Positions 1-5,270 of a stretch of 5,270 bases of DNA are shown piece by piece. Source of the stretch: Actinomycetota bacterium (lineage in GTDB: Bacteria > Actinomycetota > Actinomycetes > Actinomycetales > Microbacteriaceae). Below the pieces are notes generated by a model that saw nothing but the letters and a program-made list of their open reading frames with translations, searched no databases and was not told the DNA's origin. Each line of letters starts with the position of its first letter. Positions within the stretch are counted from its first letter, which is position 1. Both the position numbers and the translations under genes were made by a program. The stretch spans positions 1 to 5,270 of the forward strand of contig RHAS01000070.1 in assembly GCA_010028615.1 (NCBI GenBank), given 5' to 3'.

Positions 1-1032
1 GATGATCTAGAAATCATGCGCAAGGTGTTACTAAAAGATGGGCCACTGAACTTTATTGGATCATCCTATGGAACTACTATTGCTGGTTTATTTGTCTCAA
101 CCTACCCAGATTCAGTTGGCAAGATCGTGCTAGACAGTCCTACTTCAAGCAGAGAAGACCTAATCGAATCTGCTCTAGAAAACTACAAAGCGCAGGAAGC
201 GATGCTCAATCGCCTGCTAGCTTACTACGGTAGCCAATCTGGGCAAACCGTAAGTGAAGCTTTCGAAGAATTACTTAGTTACCGTCAGCTAGCTGATGAT
301 GACAAGCTTGTTGGCTTTGCCGGTTTAGTTGAAAGTGAGGACGTCCCTGGCCGAATGGTTAGCTCCGAATCAACTTTCCTTCGTGGCATCCTGACTATGA
401 ATTACCTACCAGAAGACCAAGCTAATGAAGCCTTCACTCAAGCCATGCAGGAACTAGCTAAATCCGGTAGCAACGACATCTTCGAGTGGTATGGCCTAAG
501 CCTTGATGGATATGATCCAAATTCATTACAAGGTGCAACCCTAGAAGATAAGAAGCTGGTCAGAGATAACTCCTACGAGGTAATGACCATAGTCAACTCA
601 ATGGATTACTCACCAGAAGAAATGTCTGTTGCTGAGCAAAAAGAATTGTTTGAAAAAGCAAAGAAGGTTGCCCCACGCTGGGTAGAGCTAAACTCCGATG
701 CCTCCGGATATCAGTATTACGGCGAGGATATGGGTCTTGATTGGAAGAAGATTGCCATCGATGACCCGGAGATTCCAGATCCGCCAACCGAGCCCTTGGC
801 TAGAGTCAATAACTCGGGAAAGCAGCTGCTAATTGTCGGTTCCATGCGTGAGTCAGTAACACCGTATGCATTCTCTAAAGAAACAGCACAGCTACTAAAG
901 TCTCCGTTGATTTCTGTGGATGGCACTGAACACGCGCCACTGGCTAGTTACAGCAGCAGCTGTCTCAATAGTGTGTTGATTGGCTATTTCGTAAAGAGTA
1001 AAAAGATAAGCGATGAGACTTGTAAGCCTTAG
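1..1032 (+). CDS. S33/TAP-like alpha/beta-hydrolase peptidase, 5'-truncated by window edge
   Basis: This is probably a proline-/tripeptidyl-aminopeptidase-type serine hydrolase (peptidase S33 with a C-terminal TAP-like region). Such enzymes are usually exported and cleave N-terminal residues from peptides. The frame is open from base 1, and the first codons ([10 protein letters not shown]) match the family segment just before the nucleophile. The gene therefore starts upstream, and the ATG at 16 is internal. Counting codons from base 1, the nucleophile elbow GSSYG is residues 20-24 with Ser22 as the nucleophile. The acid-loop segment [10 protein letters not shown] follows the family pattern, but Glu284 stands where Asp is usual. 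The catalytic His is His311 in TEHAP. Cys321 and Cys341 flank the C-terminal helix and could form the disulphide common in exported members. The oxyanion region and any signal peptide lie outside the window. The gene converges on purA; its TAG overlaps the TAA of the restored purA frame. Family assignment is firm; substrate is unknown. Confidence 0.85.
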   Translation, partial: DDLEIMRKVLLKDGPLNFIGSSYGTTIAGLFVSTYPDSVGKIVLDSPTSSREDLIESALENYKAQEAMLNRLLAYYGSQSGQTVSEAFEELLSYRQLADDDKLVGFAGLVESEDVPGRMVSSESTFLRGILTMNYLPEDQANEAFTQAMQELAKSGSNDIFEWYGLSLDGYDPNSLQGATLEDKKLVRDNSYEVMTIVNSMDYSPEEMSVAEQKELFEKAKKVAPRWVELNSDASGYQYYGEDMGLDWKKIAIDDPEIPDPPTEPLARVNNSGKQLLIVGSMRESVTPYAFSKETAQLLKSPLISVDGTEHAPLASYSSSCLNSVLIGYFVKSKKISDETCKP

Positions 1033-1175
1033 CCAAGCATGTTGTGCAGGACAATAATCGCATCGCGATCAGGTCCAACGCCAATAGCTGAAATACGACA
1101 GTTGCTCATCTTTTCTAGAGCCCTGACGTAGTTCTGGGCATTGGCCGGAAGTTCATCAAAGCTCCTGCAGCCAGT
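1029..1175 (-). pseudogene. purA: Displaced 3' end of purA in a different reading frame
   Basis: Reading the - strand from 1175 gives 48 residues starting [18 protein letters not shown]. They include [18 protein letters not shown] and end HNMLG followed by TAA at 1031-1029. This is the standard PurA C-terminus, including the GVGPDR loop that contacts GTP. It is out of frame with the upstream part: the last good upstream codon is Trp376 (1178-1180), then two bases (1176-1177), then the ACT of this segment. One base (or 4, 7 or 10) is therefore missing relative to an intact gene. From memory, homologues such as B. subtilis and M. tuberculosis have nine residues between this Trp and the Phe/Leu of the SFDELP block; only about six fit here. 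A loss of about 10 bases is therefore the best fit, and it would restore a protein of about 428 residues. The stretch 1033-1114 that would otherwise look intergenic is thus purA coding sequence. Confidence 0.9.
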
Positions 1176-2305
1176 TCCCAGCCAGGGAAGTTCTCATAGA
1201 TTGGCTTAGCGTGATGGAAATCAGACTGCGAAACTGGCAATTCATCGTGTCTAACCCCATCAACATCGTAGGCGACACAGACAGGTATTTCTTTGATGCC
1301 TGTTAGCACATCTAATTTGGTTAGCACAAAATCGGTGAGCCCGTTTATACGAGCCGCGTAGCGCGCAATCGGAGCGTCATACCATCCGCAACGACGAGGA
1401 CGACCAGTCGTTGTTCCATATTCGTGACCAGTCTTGCGAAGTAGTTCACCCCACTCGTCAAACAGTTCTGTTGGGAATGGACCAGCACCAACACGAGTTG
1501 TGTATGCCTTAACAATTCCAATTACGTTCTGGAATAGTCCAGGACCAATCCCCGATCCAGTTGCAGCGCCACCTGCGGTTGCATTTGATGAGGTAACAAA
1601 CGGGTAGGTTCCATGATCAACATCTAGCATGGTTGCCTGTCCACCTTCGAACAATACATTTTTACCTGCCTCGATGGCCTGATACAGTTCGAGTGATGTG
1701 TCGGCAACCATTGGGCGAAGACGTTCTGTGTAGCTAAGTAGCTCGGTTACAACTTCCTCAACTCGAATAGCAGCTCGGTTGTAGACCTTGCTTAGCAACT
1801 GGTTCTTCTGAACTAGTGCAGCCTCAACCTTTTGGCGAAGTATTGATTCATCAAACAGGTCCTGAATACGTATACCAACCCGGTTGATCTTATCCGCATA
1901 GGTTGGGCCAATGCCTCGACCAGTTGTTCCAATGGCACGCTTGCCTAAGAATCTCTCAGCAGTCTTATCTAGCGAGATGTGATACGGAGTAATGACATGC
2001 GCGTTCGCTGAAATTCGCAAACGACTGGTGTCAATGCCGCGGGCATTTAGAGCATCGAGTTCTTCAAATAGAACATGCAAATCAATTACCACTCCGTTAG
2101 CGATCACTGGAATAACACCTGGGGTCAAGATACCTGACGGCAGGAGGTGAAGTGCATATTTTTCATCACCGATTACAACGGTGTGACCTGCGTTGTTACC
2201 ACCATTGAACTTAACGACATATTCAATATGTTCTGCCAAGAGGTCTGTTGCTTTACCCTTGCCCTCATCGCCCCACTGTGCTCCTACAATCACAAAAGCA
2301 GGCAT
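1115..2305 (-). CDS. purA: Adenylosuccinate synthetase, C-terminus lost by frameshift
   Basis: PurA joins IMP and aspartate using GTP to give adenylosuccinate, the first committed step from IMP to AMP, in the cytoplasm. The 396-residue open frame carries nearly every family signature. These are [11 protein letters not shown] at residues 8-18 (catalytic Asp13), GGNNAGHTV at 35-43 (His41), [14 protein letters not shown] at 126-139, the IMP-site block [15 protein letters not shown] at 227-241, [11 protein letters not shown] at 298-308, and the guanine-recognition TKLD at 329-332. The match is good up to YENFPGW (370-376). The last 20 residues of the open frame are unrelated to PurA, because the frame is broken right after Trp376. 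The remaining family sequence lies in another frame (1029-1175). Read as it stands, the product lacks the C-terminal GTP-contacting GPDR loop. The start is ATG with a weak purine tract (AAAAGAGA) ending five bases before it. The gene follows the RNA methyltransferase on the same strand. It is a sequencing/assembly indel or a real disabling mutation. Confidence 0.95.
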   Translation of the reverse strand: MPAFVIVGAQWGDEGKGKATDLLAEHIEYVVKFNGGNNAGHTVVIGDEKYALHLLPSGILTPGVIPVIANGVVIDLHVLFEELDALNARGIDTSRLRISANAHVITPYHISLDKTAERFLGKRAIGTTGRGIGPTYADKINRVGIRIQDLFDESILRQKVEAALVQKNQLLSKVYNRAAIRVEEVVTELLSYTERLRPMVADTSLELYQAIEAGKNVLFEGGQATMLDVDHGTYPFVTSSNATAGGAATGSGIGPGLFQNVIGIVKAYTTRVGAGPFPTELFDEWGELLRKTGHEYGTTTGRPRRCGWYDAPIARYAARINGLTDFVLTKLDVLTGIKEIPVCVAYDVDGVRHDELPVSQSDFHHAKPIYENFPGWELAAGALMNFRPMPRTTSGL

Positions 2306-2357
2306 AGCAATCTCTTTTCTTATTCAGGGGCGTTGAGCCAAAGGGCACGAAACAAGT
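2306..2357 (-). other. Short gap between the methyltransferase gene and purA
   Basis: This gap of 52 bases separates two genes on the same strand. Reading toward purA, I see the weak ribosome-binding tract AAAAGAGA at 2318-2311 and no convincing stem-loop or -35/-10 pair. The simplest reading is that purA is transcribed together with the methyltransferase gene from the divergent promoter region near 3000-3037. A purA-proximal promoter cannot be excluded by eye. Confidence 0.5.
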
Positions 2358-2999
2358 TTACCCGAAGACATTCTGCATAACCCAGCTGTGCATAGTAATA
2401 GCTGCAGCTGCTGAGGCATTGATGGATCTGGTGGAGCCAAACTGAGTTATTTCTAGGACTACATCGCTGGCTTTGATTGCTTCTTCAGAGAGGCCTGGGC
2501 CTTCCTGGCCAAATAGGAATACGCAGGATTCAGGCAATCTGTATTGTTCTATCTTCTGGCAACCTGGTACGTTGTCGATGGCAATAATGGGTAGGTTCTC
2601 GGATTTAGCCCAACTGATGAATGCTTCAACTGTGTCGTGGTGTCTGATGTGTTGGTAGCGGTCGGTTACCATAGCACCACGCCTGTTCCAACGTTTATTG
2701 CCGATGATATGAACTTCTTTAGCTAGGAATGCGTTGGCATTTCTAACTATTGAACCGATGTTCAGATCATGCTGCCAGTTTTCAATGGCAACATGAAAGC
2801 TGTGTCTTCTGCTGTCTAGATCAGCGACAATTGCTTCCATTTTCCAGTAGCGGTATTTGTCAACTACATTTCTGGTGTCACCATTAGCTAGTAATTCTGG
2901 ATCATAAACAGAATCGGTGAGGTCAGGCCAGTCACCCTGCCAAGGTCCAACGCCCCAAGTGCTTAACTCGTGACTGCGATTGTTATTGTTATCCGACAT
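2358..2999 (-). CDS. SpoU/TrmH-family RNA 2'-O-methyltransferase
   Basis: This is a 213-residue SPOUT-class enzyme that would transfer a methyl group from S-adenosylmethionine to a ribose 2'-OH of tRNA or rRNA; the target base cannot be told from sequence. The three SpoU motifs are present in order. Motif 1 is NIGSIVRNANAF (residues 80-91, with Asn80 and Arg86). Motif 2 is CVFLFGQEGPGLSEE (159-173). Motif 3 is ITQFGSTRSINASAAAA (184-200, with Ser192 and Asn194), which forms the trefoil-knot cofactor site. The N-terminal part has a short Asn-rich start followed by WGVGPWQGDWPDL, RNVVDKYRYW and RRHSFHVAIENW. From memory this is characteristic of the actinobacterial branch of the family rather than of E. 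coli TrmH. The ATG at 2999-2997 is chosen because it gives the full N-terminus and a TANNNT element lies seven bases upstream; no Shine-Dalgarno is visible. It is divergent from the HAD gene and upstream of purA. There is no sign of damage. Confidence 0.92.
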   Translation of the reverse strand: MSDNNNNRSHELSTWGVGPWQGDWPDLTDSVYDPELLANGDTRNVVDKYRYWKMEAIVADLDSRRHSFHVAIENWQHDLNIGSIVRNANAFLAKEVHIIGNKRWNRRGAMVTDRYQHIRHHDTVEAFISWAKSENLPIIAIDNVPGCQKIEQYRLPESCVFLFGQEGPGLSEEAIKASDVVLEITQFGSTRSINASAAAAITMHSWVMQNVFG

Positions 3000-3006
3000 C
3001 TACTAA

Positions 3007-3012
3007 AGCCTA
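3007..3012 (-). promoter_or_regulatory. Candidate -10 element of the methyltransferase(-purA) transcript
   Basis: On the - strand this reads TAGGCT, matching the TANNNT pattern of actinobacterial sigma-A -10 boxes. Exactly seven bases separate it from the methyltransferase ATG, so transcription would begin at or next to the A of ATG (leaderless). No purine-rich ribosome-binding site is present to contradict this. No clear -35 is visible. Confidence 0.4.
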
Positions 3013-3016
3013 ACTT

Positions 3017-3030
3017 TGTTACGGGTAACA
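3017..3030. repeat. Inverted repeat TGTTAC-GG-GTAACA in the divergent promoter region
   Basis: The two six-base arms are perfect reverse complements around a central GG, in the middle of a 38-base space between divergent genes. The repeat overlaps the candidate -10 of the HAD gene and would lie in the -35 region for the methyltransferase. The position suits an operator for a dimeric regulator controlling both genes. No matching regulator gene is in the window, and a palindrome this short can arise by chance. Confidence 0.4.
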
Positions 3031-3031
3031 T
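3026..3031 (+). promoter_or_regulatory. Candidate -10 element of the HAD phosphatase gene
   Basis: TAACAT fits TANNNT and ends six bases before the ATG at 3038, the spacing expected for a leaderless transcript. The only purine stretch before the ATG (GAGAT) touches the start codon and is too close to serve as a normal ribosome-binding site. No recognisable -35 is seen at the usual distance. Confidence 0.4.
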
Positions 3032-3037
3032 TGAGAT

Positions 3038-3808
3038 ATGGCTGAAAGAAGAAAAATAGAGTGTTGGCTTACTGACATGGACGGGGTTTTGGTCCATGAA
3101 GGCCAAGCACTTCCTGGGGCAGCCGATGTAATCAAATCTTGGCGTGAGCAGGGACTTCGTTTTTTGGTGCTGACCAACAACTCGATGTATACACCCAGAG
3201 ATCTAGCCGCCAGACTAAAAGCAACTGGACTAGACATTCCTTCTGAGTCGATTTGGACCTCGGCCCTCGCCACTGCAGATTTCATCGCTTCACAAAAACC
3301 TAAAGGTTCTGCCTATGTATTGGGTGAAGCAGGGCTGACCACTGCGATGCACGAAATCGGATACATCATGACTGATGTCAATCCAGATTATGTAGTGCTG
3401 GGTGAAACCAGAAGCTTCAACTTTGATTCACTTACCAAGGCAATCAGGCTAATCAACAATGGATCTAGATTTATTGCTACAAACCCAGATGCCACTGGTC
3501 CATCGGCTGAAGGGCCGCTGCCAGCAGCTGGATCTGTTGCTGCGCTGATTACAAAAGCCACCGGTAAAGAGCCTTATGTAGTTGGTAAACCAAACCCGAT
3601 GATGTTCCGGTCGGCAATGAACAAGATCAATGCTCACTCTGAATCAACCGGAATGATTGGCGATCGCATGGATACCGACATTGTCGCTGGTATTGAGGCT
3701 GGTCTGCACACCGTACTGGTACTGACCGGTATCGCCGATGACACCGAAATAAATAAGTTTCCGTTTAGGCCTAACGAAATCTTGAACTCTATTGCCGATC
3801 TAATTTAA
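3038..3808 (+). CDS. NagD-like HAD-superfamily (subclass IIA) phosphatase
   Basis: This 256-residue cytoplasmic phosphatase of the haloacid dehalogenase superfamily would hydrolyse a small phosphorylated metabolite through an aspartyl-phosphate intermediate. The motifs are complete: DMDGVL with nucleophile Asp13 and acid/base Asp15; LTNNS with Thr46; Lys184 in VGKPNP; and the magnesium-binding GDRMDTDI with Asp209 and Asp214. The segment between motifs II and III (about 50-180) is the C2-type cap that sets specificity. The sequence TNPDATGPSAEGPLPAAGS (148-166) is typical of the NagD/p-nitrophenylphosphatase/phosphoglycolate-phosphatase group. Length is normal. The substrate cannot be assigned: nucleotide monophosphates, sugar phosphates, pyridoxal phosphate and phosphoglycolate are all known for relatives. 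It is transcribed alone, divergent from the methyltransferase gene, and ends just before a strong stem-loop. The start fits a leaderless transcript and the usual family N-terminus. Confidence 0.92.
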   Translation: MAERRKIECWLTDMDGVLVHEGQALPGAADVIKSWREQGLRFLVLTNNSMYTPRDLAARLKATGLDIPSESIWTSALATADFIASQKPKGSAYVLGEAGLTTAMHEIGYIMTDVNPDYVVLGETRSFNFDSLTKAIRLINNGSRFIATNPDATGPSAEGPLPAAGSVAALITKATGKEPYVVGKPNPMMFRSAMNKINAHSESTGMIGDRMDTDIVAGIEAGLHTVLVLTGIADDTEINKFPFRPNEILNSIADLI

Positions 3809-3810
3809 AG

Positions 3811-3843
3811 CAATAGCCGGCTACCAATGGCAGCCGGCTATTG
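3811..3843. terminator. Bidirectional stem-loop terminator between convergent genes
   Basis: A perfect 12-bp stem, CAATAGCCGGCT at 3811-3822 and AGCCGGCTATTG at 3832-3843, encloses a nine-base loop. It sits between the TAA of the HAD gene (ending 3808) and the TAG of the surface-protein gene (3856-3858). It fills most of the 47-base gap and works as a hairpin on either strand. Neither side has a real T tract: + strand ATTCTAG, - strand CTTTAAATTA. This is common for actinobacterial terminators. The position and symmetry make termination for both genes the natural reading. Confidence 0.8.
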
Positions 3844-3855
3844 ATTCTAGATTGA

Positions 3856-5270
3856 CTATCTGATGGTGAACGTCTTGGTCAGTGTCTTGCCGTTGGCAGT
3901 AACAGTAACCTTCTTCACACCCTTAGTTACCGCGTAGGTAAGAACCTTCTTGGCAATTGTTGGCTTTAGCGTTACCTTAGCCTTACCAGTGATGCTCACC
4001 GTTGAGGTCTTACCAACCGCGTTGTTGATTGTTACCGTGATCTTGCGACCGCTGGCAGTAATCGTGATTGAGGTTGGTGGAACCGGCTTGTAGTAGTGAA
4101 GATCCAGATGTGATCCGGTTGTAGTTCCAGTTATTAGCTCAGCGAACACCTTGGCAAACTTGAAACCTGTTTCTGGGACCGGTGTAGTCTTTGTTGCCGG
4201 TGGTGCAGGAGCTACAGTGTCAAGGTTACTCAACTGGAAGGTCACGATACCAAACGCATCGGTCTTACCGGTTAGCACTAATTGATCGTCTTCTACTTTT
4301 GTAACGTCAGCCGGAGTCAATACTGTTGAAGCACCATTGGCAGTATTTCCAACGATACCTGCAGACACCTTAGCGTTAGCACCTGTGTTACCGAGGTTCA
4401 CGCGCACCTTAACATCAACATTTCTAGCCCAACTGCCGTCTGGCTTTAGGGCCTGAAAAGCAATAACTTGCTTAGTTGCAATTGGCACATAGGCCTGCAC
4501 AAATCCATCATTTGCAATTGAATTAGTTTCATTTAGTGCCGGTGCGAGTAGCTGCATTTCAACCTCATCAGCTGCATAGTTAAGTGCAGATGAGTTGAAG
4601 TAGTGCAGTTCAACGAAGTCGGCAGAATCTAGTTTTTCACCGTTGATTGATGGTAGAAGCTGACTGAAACAGTCGGTTGAAGGGTTTGCATTCTTATCGT
4701 TAGGAGTATCAGAATCTAACTTAAGCGGAGCAGCAGGTAGAACACCACCGTATGCTTCACAATCATCTGGAGAAGTAACAAAGAAAGAAACCATACCGTT
4801 CACATCTGTGTAACCGGCTACGAATCCACCGTCAGCTCCGTTACCACCGGCAGCTCTAATTCTGATTCCATTTACACGAATGTTTGCGTTGGAACTTGAG
4901 TATCCCTTGTTCGCACGAAGTGTGACCTTCTGGTTAACCAGTGGGGCACCAGTCATGCTAGTTGCCTGGAAAGTAACAGTGGTGTTCAAACCAAATGGAA
5001 CATACACCTGGTTAAAGCGCATACCAACACCGAACCAGTCACAGTCCAAAGTGAACTGACCTTCAAAGTCATAACGTCTGATCGAGTTACTGTCGGTAAG
5101 AGTTGGGCTTACAAGTCGAATGTTCGCTTTCGGGTTGTCATTCGAAGTTGGGCTGGTGACTGGATACGGGCAGTCAGCAGCTTGCGCTGGGGCGGTGATC
5201 ACACCGACGCTAAGAAGTGAAAGCGCAAGAGTTGTAGCGAAAACACCAAATTTCTTGGTAGTTAGTTTCA
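3856..5270 (-). CDS. Secreted beta-rich protein with two Ig-like units, start at window edge
   Basis: This is an exported protein of unknown function, about 471 residues. The frame runs to the right edge, where the - strand reads TG then AAACTAACT. This is almost surely an ATG whose first base is one position outside the window (GTG or TTG is possible). A GTG at 5202 is a poorer start because it would remove most of the signal peptide. From the edge start, MKLTTKK is a basic n-region, residues 8-25 are hydrophobic, and AQA (29-31) gives a signal-peptidase I site. There is no lipobox, sortase motif or C-terminal membrane helix. Residues 49-226 and 237-395 are two diverged copies of one unit. 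Each contains a YVP...FQA strand pair and a TDxxGxVxF segment like invasin-type Big_1 Ig-like domains, and ends in a LHY(F/Y) strand. Residues 399-471 form a Lys/Thr/Val-rich domain. Cys34, 77, 171 and 201 are confined to the N-terminal half. It is probably cell-surface or released; a role in adhesion or envelope structure is only a guess. Confidence 0.8.
   Translation of the reverse strand, partial: KLTTKKFGVFATTLALSLLSVGVITAPAQAADCPYPVTSPTSNDNPKANIRLVSPTLTDSNSIRRYDFEGQFTLDCDWFGVGMRFNQVYVPFGLNTTVTFQATSMTGAPLVNQKVTLRANKGYSSSNANIRVNGIRIRAAGGNGADGGFVAGYTDVNGMVSFFVTSPDDCEAYGGVLPAAPLKLDSDTPNDKNANPSTDCFSQLLPSINGEKLDSADFVELHYFNSSALNYAADEVEMQLLAPALNETNSIANDGFVQAYVPIATKQVIAFQALKPDGSWARNVDVKVRVNLGNTGANAKVSAGIVGNTANGASTVLTPADVTKVEDDQLVLTGKTDAFGIVTFQLSNLDTVAPAPPATKTTPVPETGFKFAKVFAELITGTTTGSHLDLHYYKPVPPTSITITASGRKITVTINNAVGKTSTVSITGKAKVTLKPTIAKKVLTYAVTKGVKKVTVTANGKTLTKTFTIR
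3859..4077 (-). other. Basic beta-rich C-terminal domain of the secreted protein
   Basis: Residues 399-471 alternate Val/Thr/Ile with Lys and Gly (for example GRKITVTI, VSITGKAKVTLK, VKKVTVTANGKT) and contain many lysines with almost no acidic residues. The pattern suggests a small beta-sandwich. A net positive charge could help it hold to the anionic cell wall, but no known anchoring motif is visible and the function is not known. Confidence 0.5.
4087..4563 (-). repeat. Internal repeat unit 2 of the secreted protein
   Basis: Residues 237-395 of the precursor. The landmarks match unit 1 in order: LLAPALNETNSI, QAYVPIATKQVIAFQA, TDAFGIVTFQL and HLDLHYYKP. It has no cysteine, is about 20 residues shorter, and contains a Pro/Thr-rich loop (APAPPATKTTPVPETG) where unit 1 has a Cys-containing insert. 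The DNA of the two units has diverged, so this is an old duplication. Confidence 0.65.
4594..5127 (-). repeat. Internal repeat unit 1 of the secreted protein
   Basis: Residues 49-226 of the precursor. Landmarks are LVSPTLTDSNSI, QVYVPFGLNTTVTFQA, a Gly/Asn-rich middle, TDVNGMVSFFV and finally DFVELHYFN. It holds three of the protein's four cysteines (77, 171, 201; Cys34 lies just before it), so disulphide stabilisation outside the cell is plausible. Its counterpart is unit 2 at 4087-4563. Confidence 0.65.
5179..5270 (-). other. Sec signal peptide of the secreted protein
   Basis: The first 31 residues (the first base of the start codon lies just off the window) show Lys2, Lys6 and Lys7. A hydrophobic stretch of Phe, Val, Leu, Ala and Thr follows, then ITAPAQA before ADC. 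Cleavage after Ala31 (or Ala32) would leave Cys34 near the mature N-terminus. The residues before Cys34 (AAD) do not fit a lipobox, so type I cleavage is expected. Confidence 0.8.

Noticed and set aside
16..18. ATG at 16 as the start of the hydrolase
   Set aside because: The frame is open back to base 1 and the codons before the ATG match the family. Only about 20 residues would precede the nucleophile elbow, so the whole N-terminal half of the fold would be missing.
593..926. Open frames on the - strand inside the hydrolase gene
   Set aside because: They lie opposite a well-supported gene, resemble no family I know, and have no separate start signals.
1157..1180. Programmed ribosomal frameshifting to join the two purA frames
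   Set aside because: No slippery heptamer is present at the junction, no clear stimulatory stem follows, and purA is not known for recoding. Missing bases explain the break more simply, including the shortened linker.
2147..2380. A 77-codon + strand open frame across the purA start
   Set aside because: It is antisense to conserved purA codons and the gap; the composition is not protein-like and it has no ribosome-binding site.
2473..2658. A 61-codon + strand open frame inside the methyltransferase gene
   Set aside because: It is a shadow of the conserved SpoU motif region on the other strand.
3019..3637. Two - strand open frames opposite the HAD phosphatase gene
   Set aside because: Both are shadows of a complete HAD gene whose motifs are intact.
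5166..5180. Lipoprotein signal at Cys34 of the secreted protein
   Set aside because: The residues before the Cys are AAD, which does not fit the lipobox; an AQA type I site fits better.
1..5270. CRISPR arrays, insertion sequences, tRNA/rRNA genes, defence or toxin-antitoxin modules
   Set aside because: I found no regularly spaced direct repeats, transposase-like frames, tRNA-like cloverleaf or small paired genes. Nearly all of the window is filled by five recognisable genes.

Overview
The window looks like a chromosomal stretch from a high-GC Gram-positive lineage (Actinobacteria) with only moderate GC, somewhat under half by eye. A small-genome member of the Microbacteriaceae, such as the freshwater Rhodoluna/Aquiluna type, would fit. 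This rests on protein style remembered from the families (the TrmH-type methyltransferase N-terminus, the PurA C-terminus, a TAP-like secreted peptidase), on tight gene packing, and on start regions that lack Shine-Dalgarno sequences. It is an inference, not a database result.

Layout from left to right. (1) Positions 1-1032, + strand: the 3' part of an S33/TAP-like alpha/beta hydrolase that begins before the window. (2) Positions 2305 down to 1029, - strand: purA, adenylosuccinate synthetase. Its frame is broken just after codon 376, so the open frame stops at 1115, while the genuine C-terminus continues in another frame to a TAA at 1029-1031. (3) Positions 2999-2358, - strand: a SpoU/TrmH-family RNA 2'-O-methyltransferase, 52 bases upstream of purA and probably co-transcribed with it. 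(4) A 38-base divergent intergenic region holding two candidate leaderless promoters and a 14-base inverted repeat. (5) Positions 3038-3808, + strand: a NagD-like HAD phosphatase. (6) A 12-bp perfect stem-loop between convergent genes, a likely bidirectional terminator. (7) Positions 5270-3856, - strand: a secreted beta-rich protein with a signal peptide, two diverged copies of an Ig-like (Big_1-like) unit and a basic C-terminal domain. Its start codon straddles the right edge of the window.

The genes do not form one pathway. purA (AMP synthesis) and the RNA methyltransferase are housekeeping genes. The HAD phosphatase is probably housekeeping or metabolite clean-up. The two flanking genes encode an exported protein (right) and a probably exported peptidase (left). 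I see no mobile element, CRISPR array, RNA gene or defence system, and no evidence for a new multi-gene system. The most notable points are the broken purA frame, the Glu at the usual catalytic-Asp position of the peptidase, the internal duplication in the surface protein, and the compact divergent promoter region.
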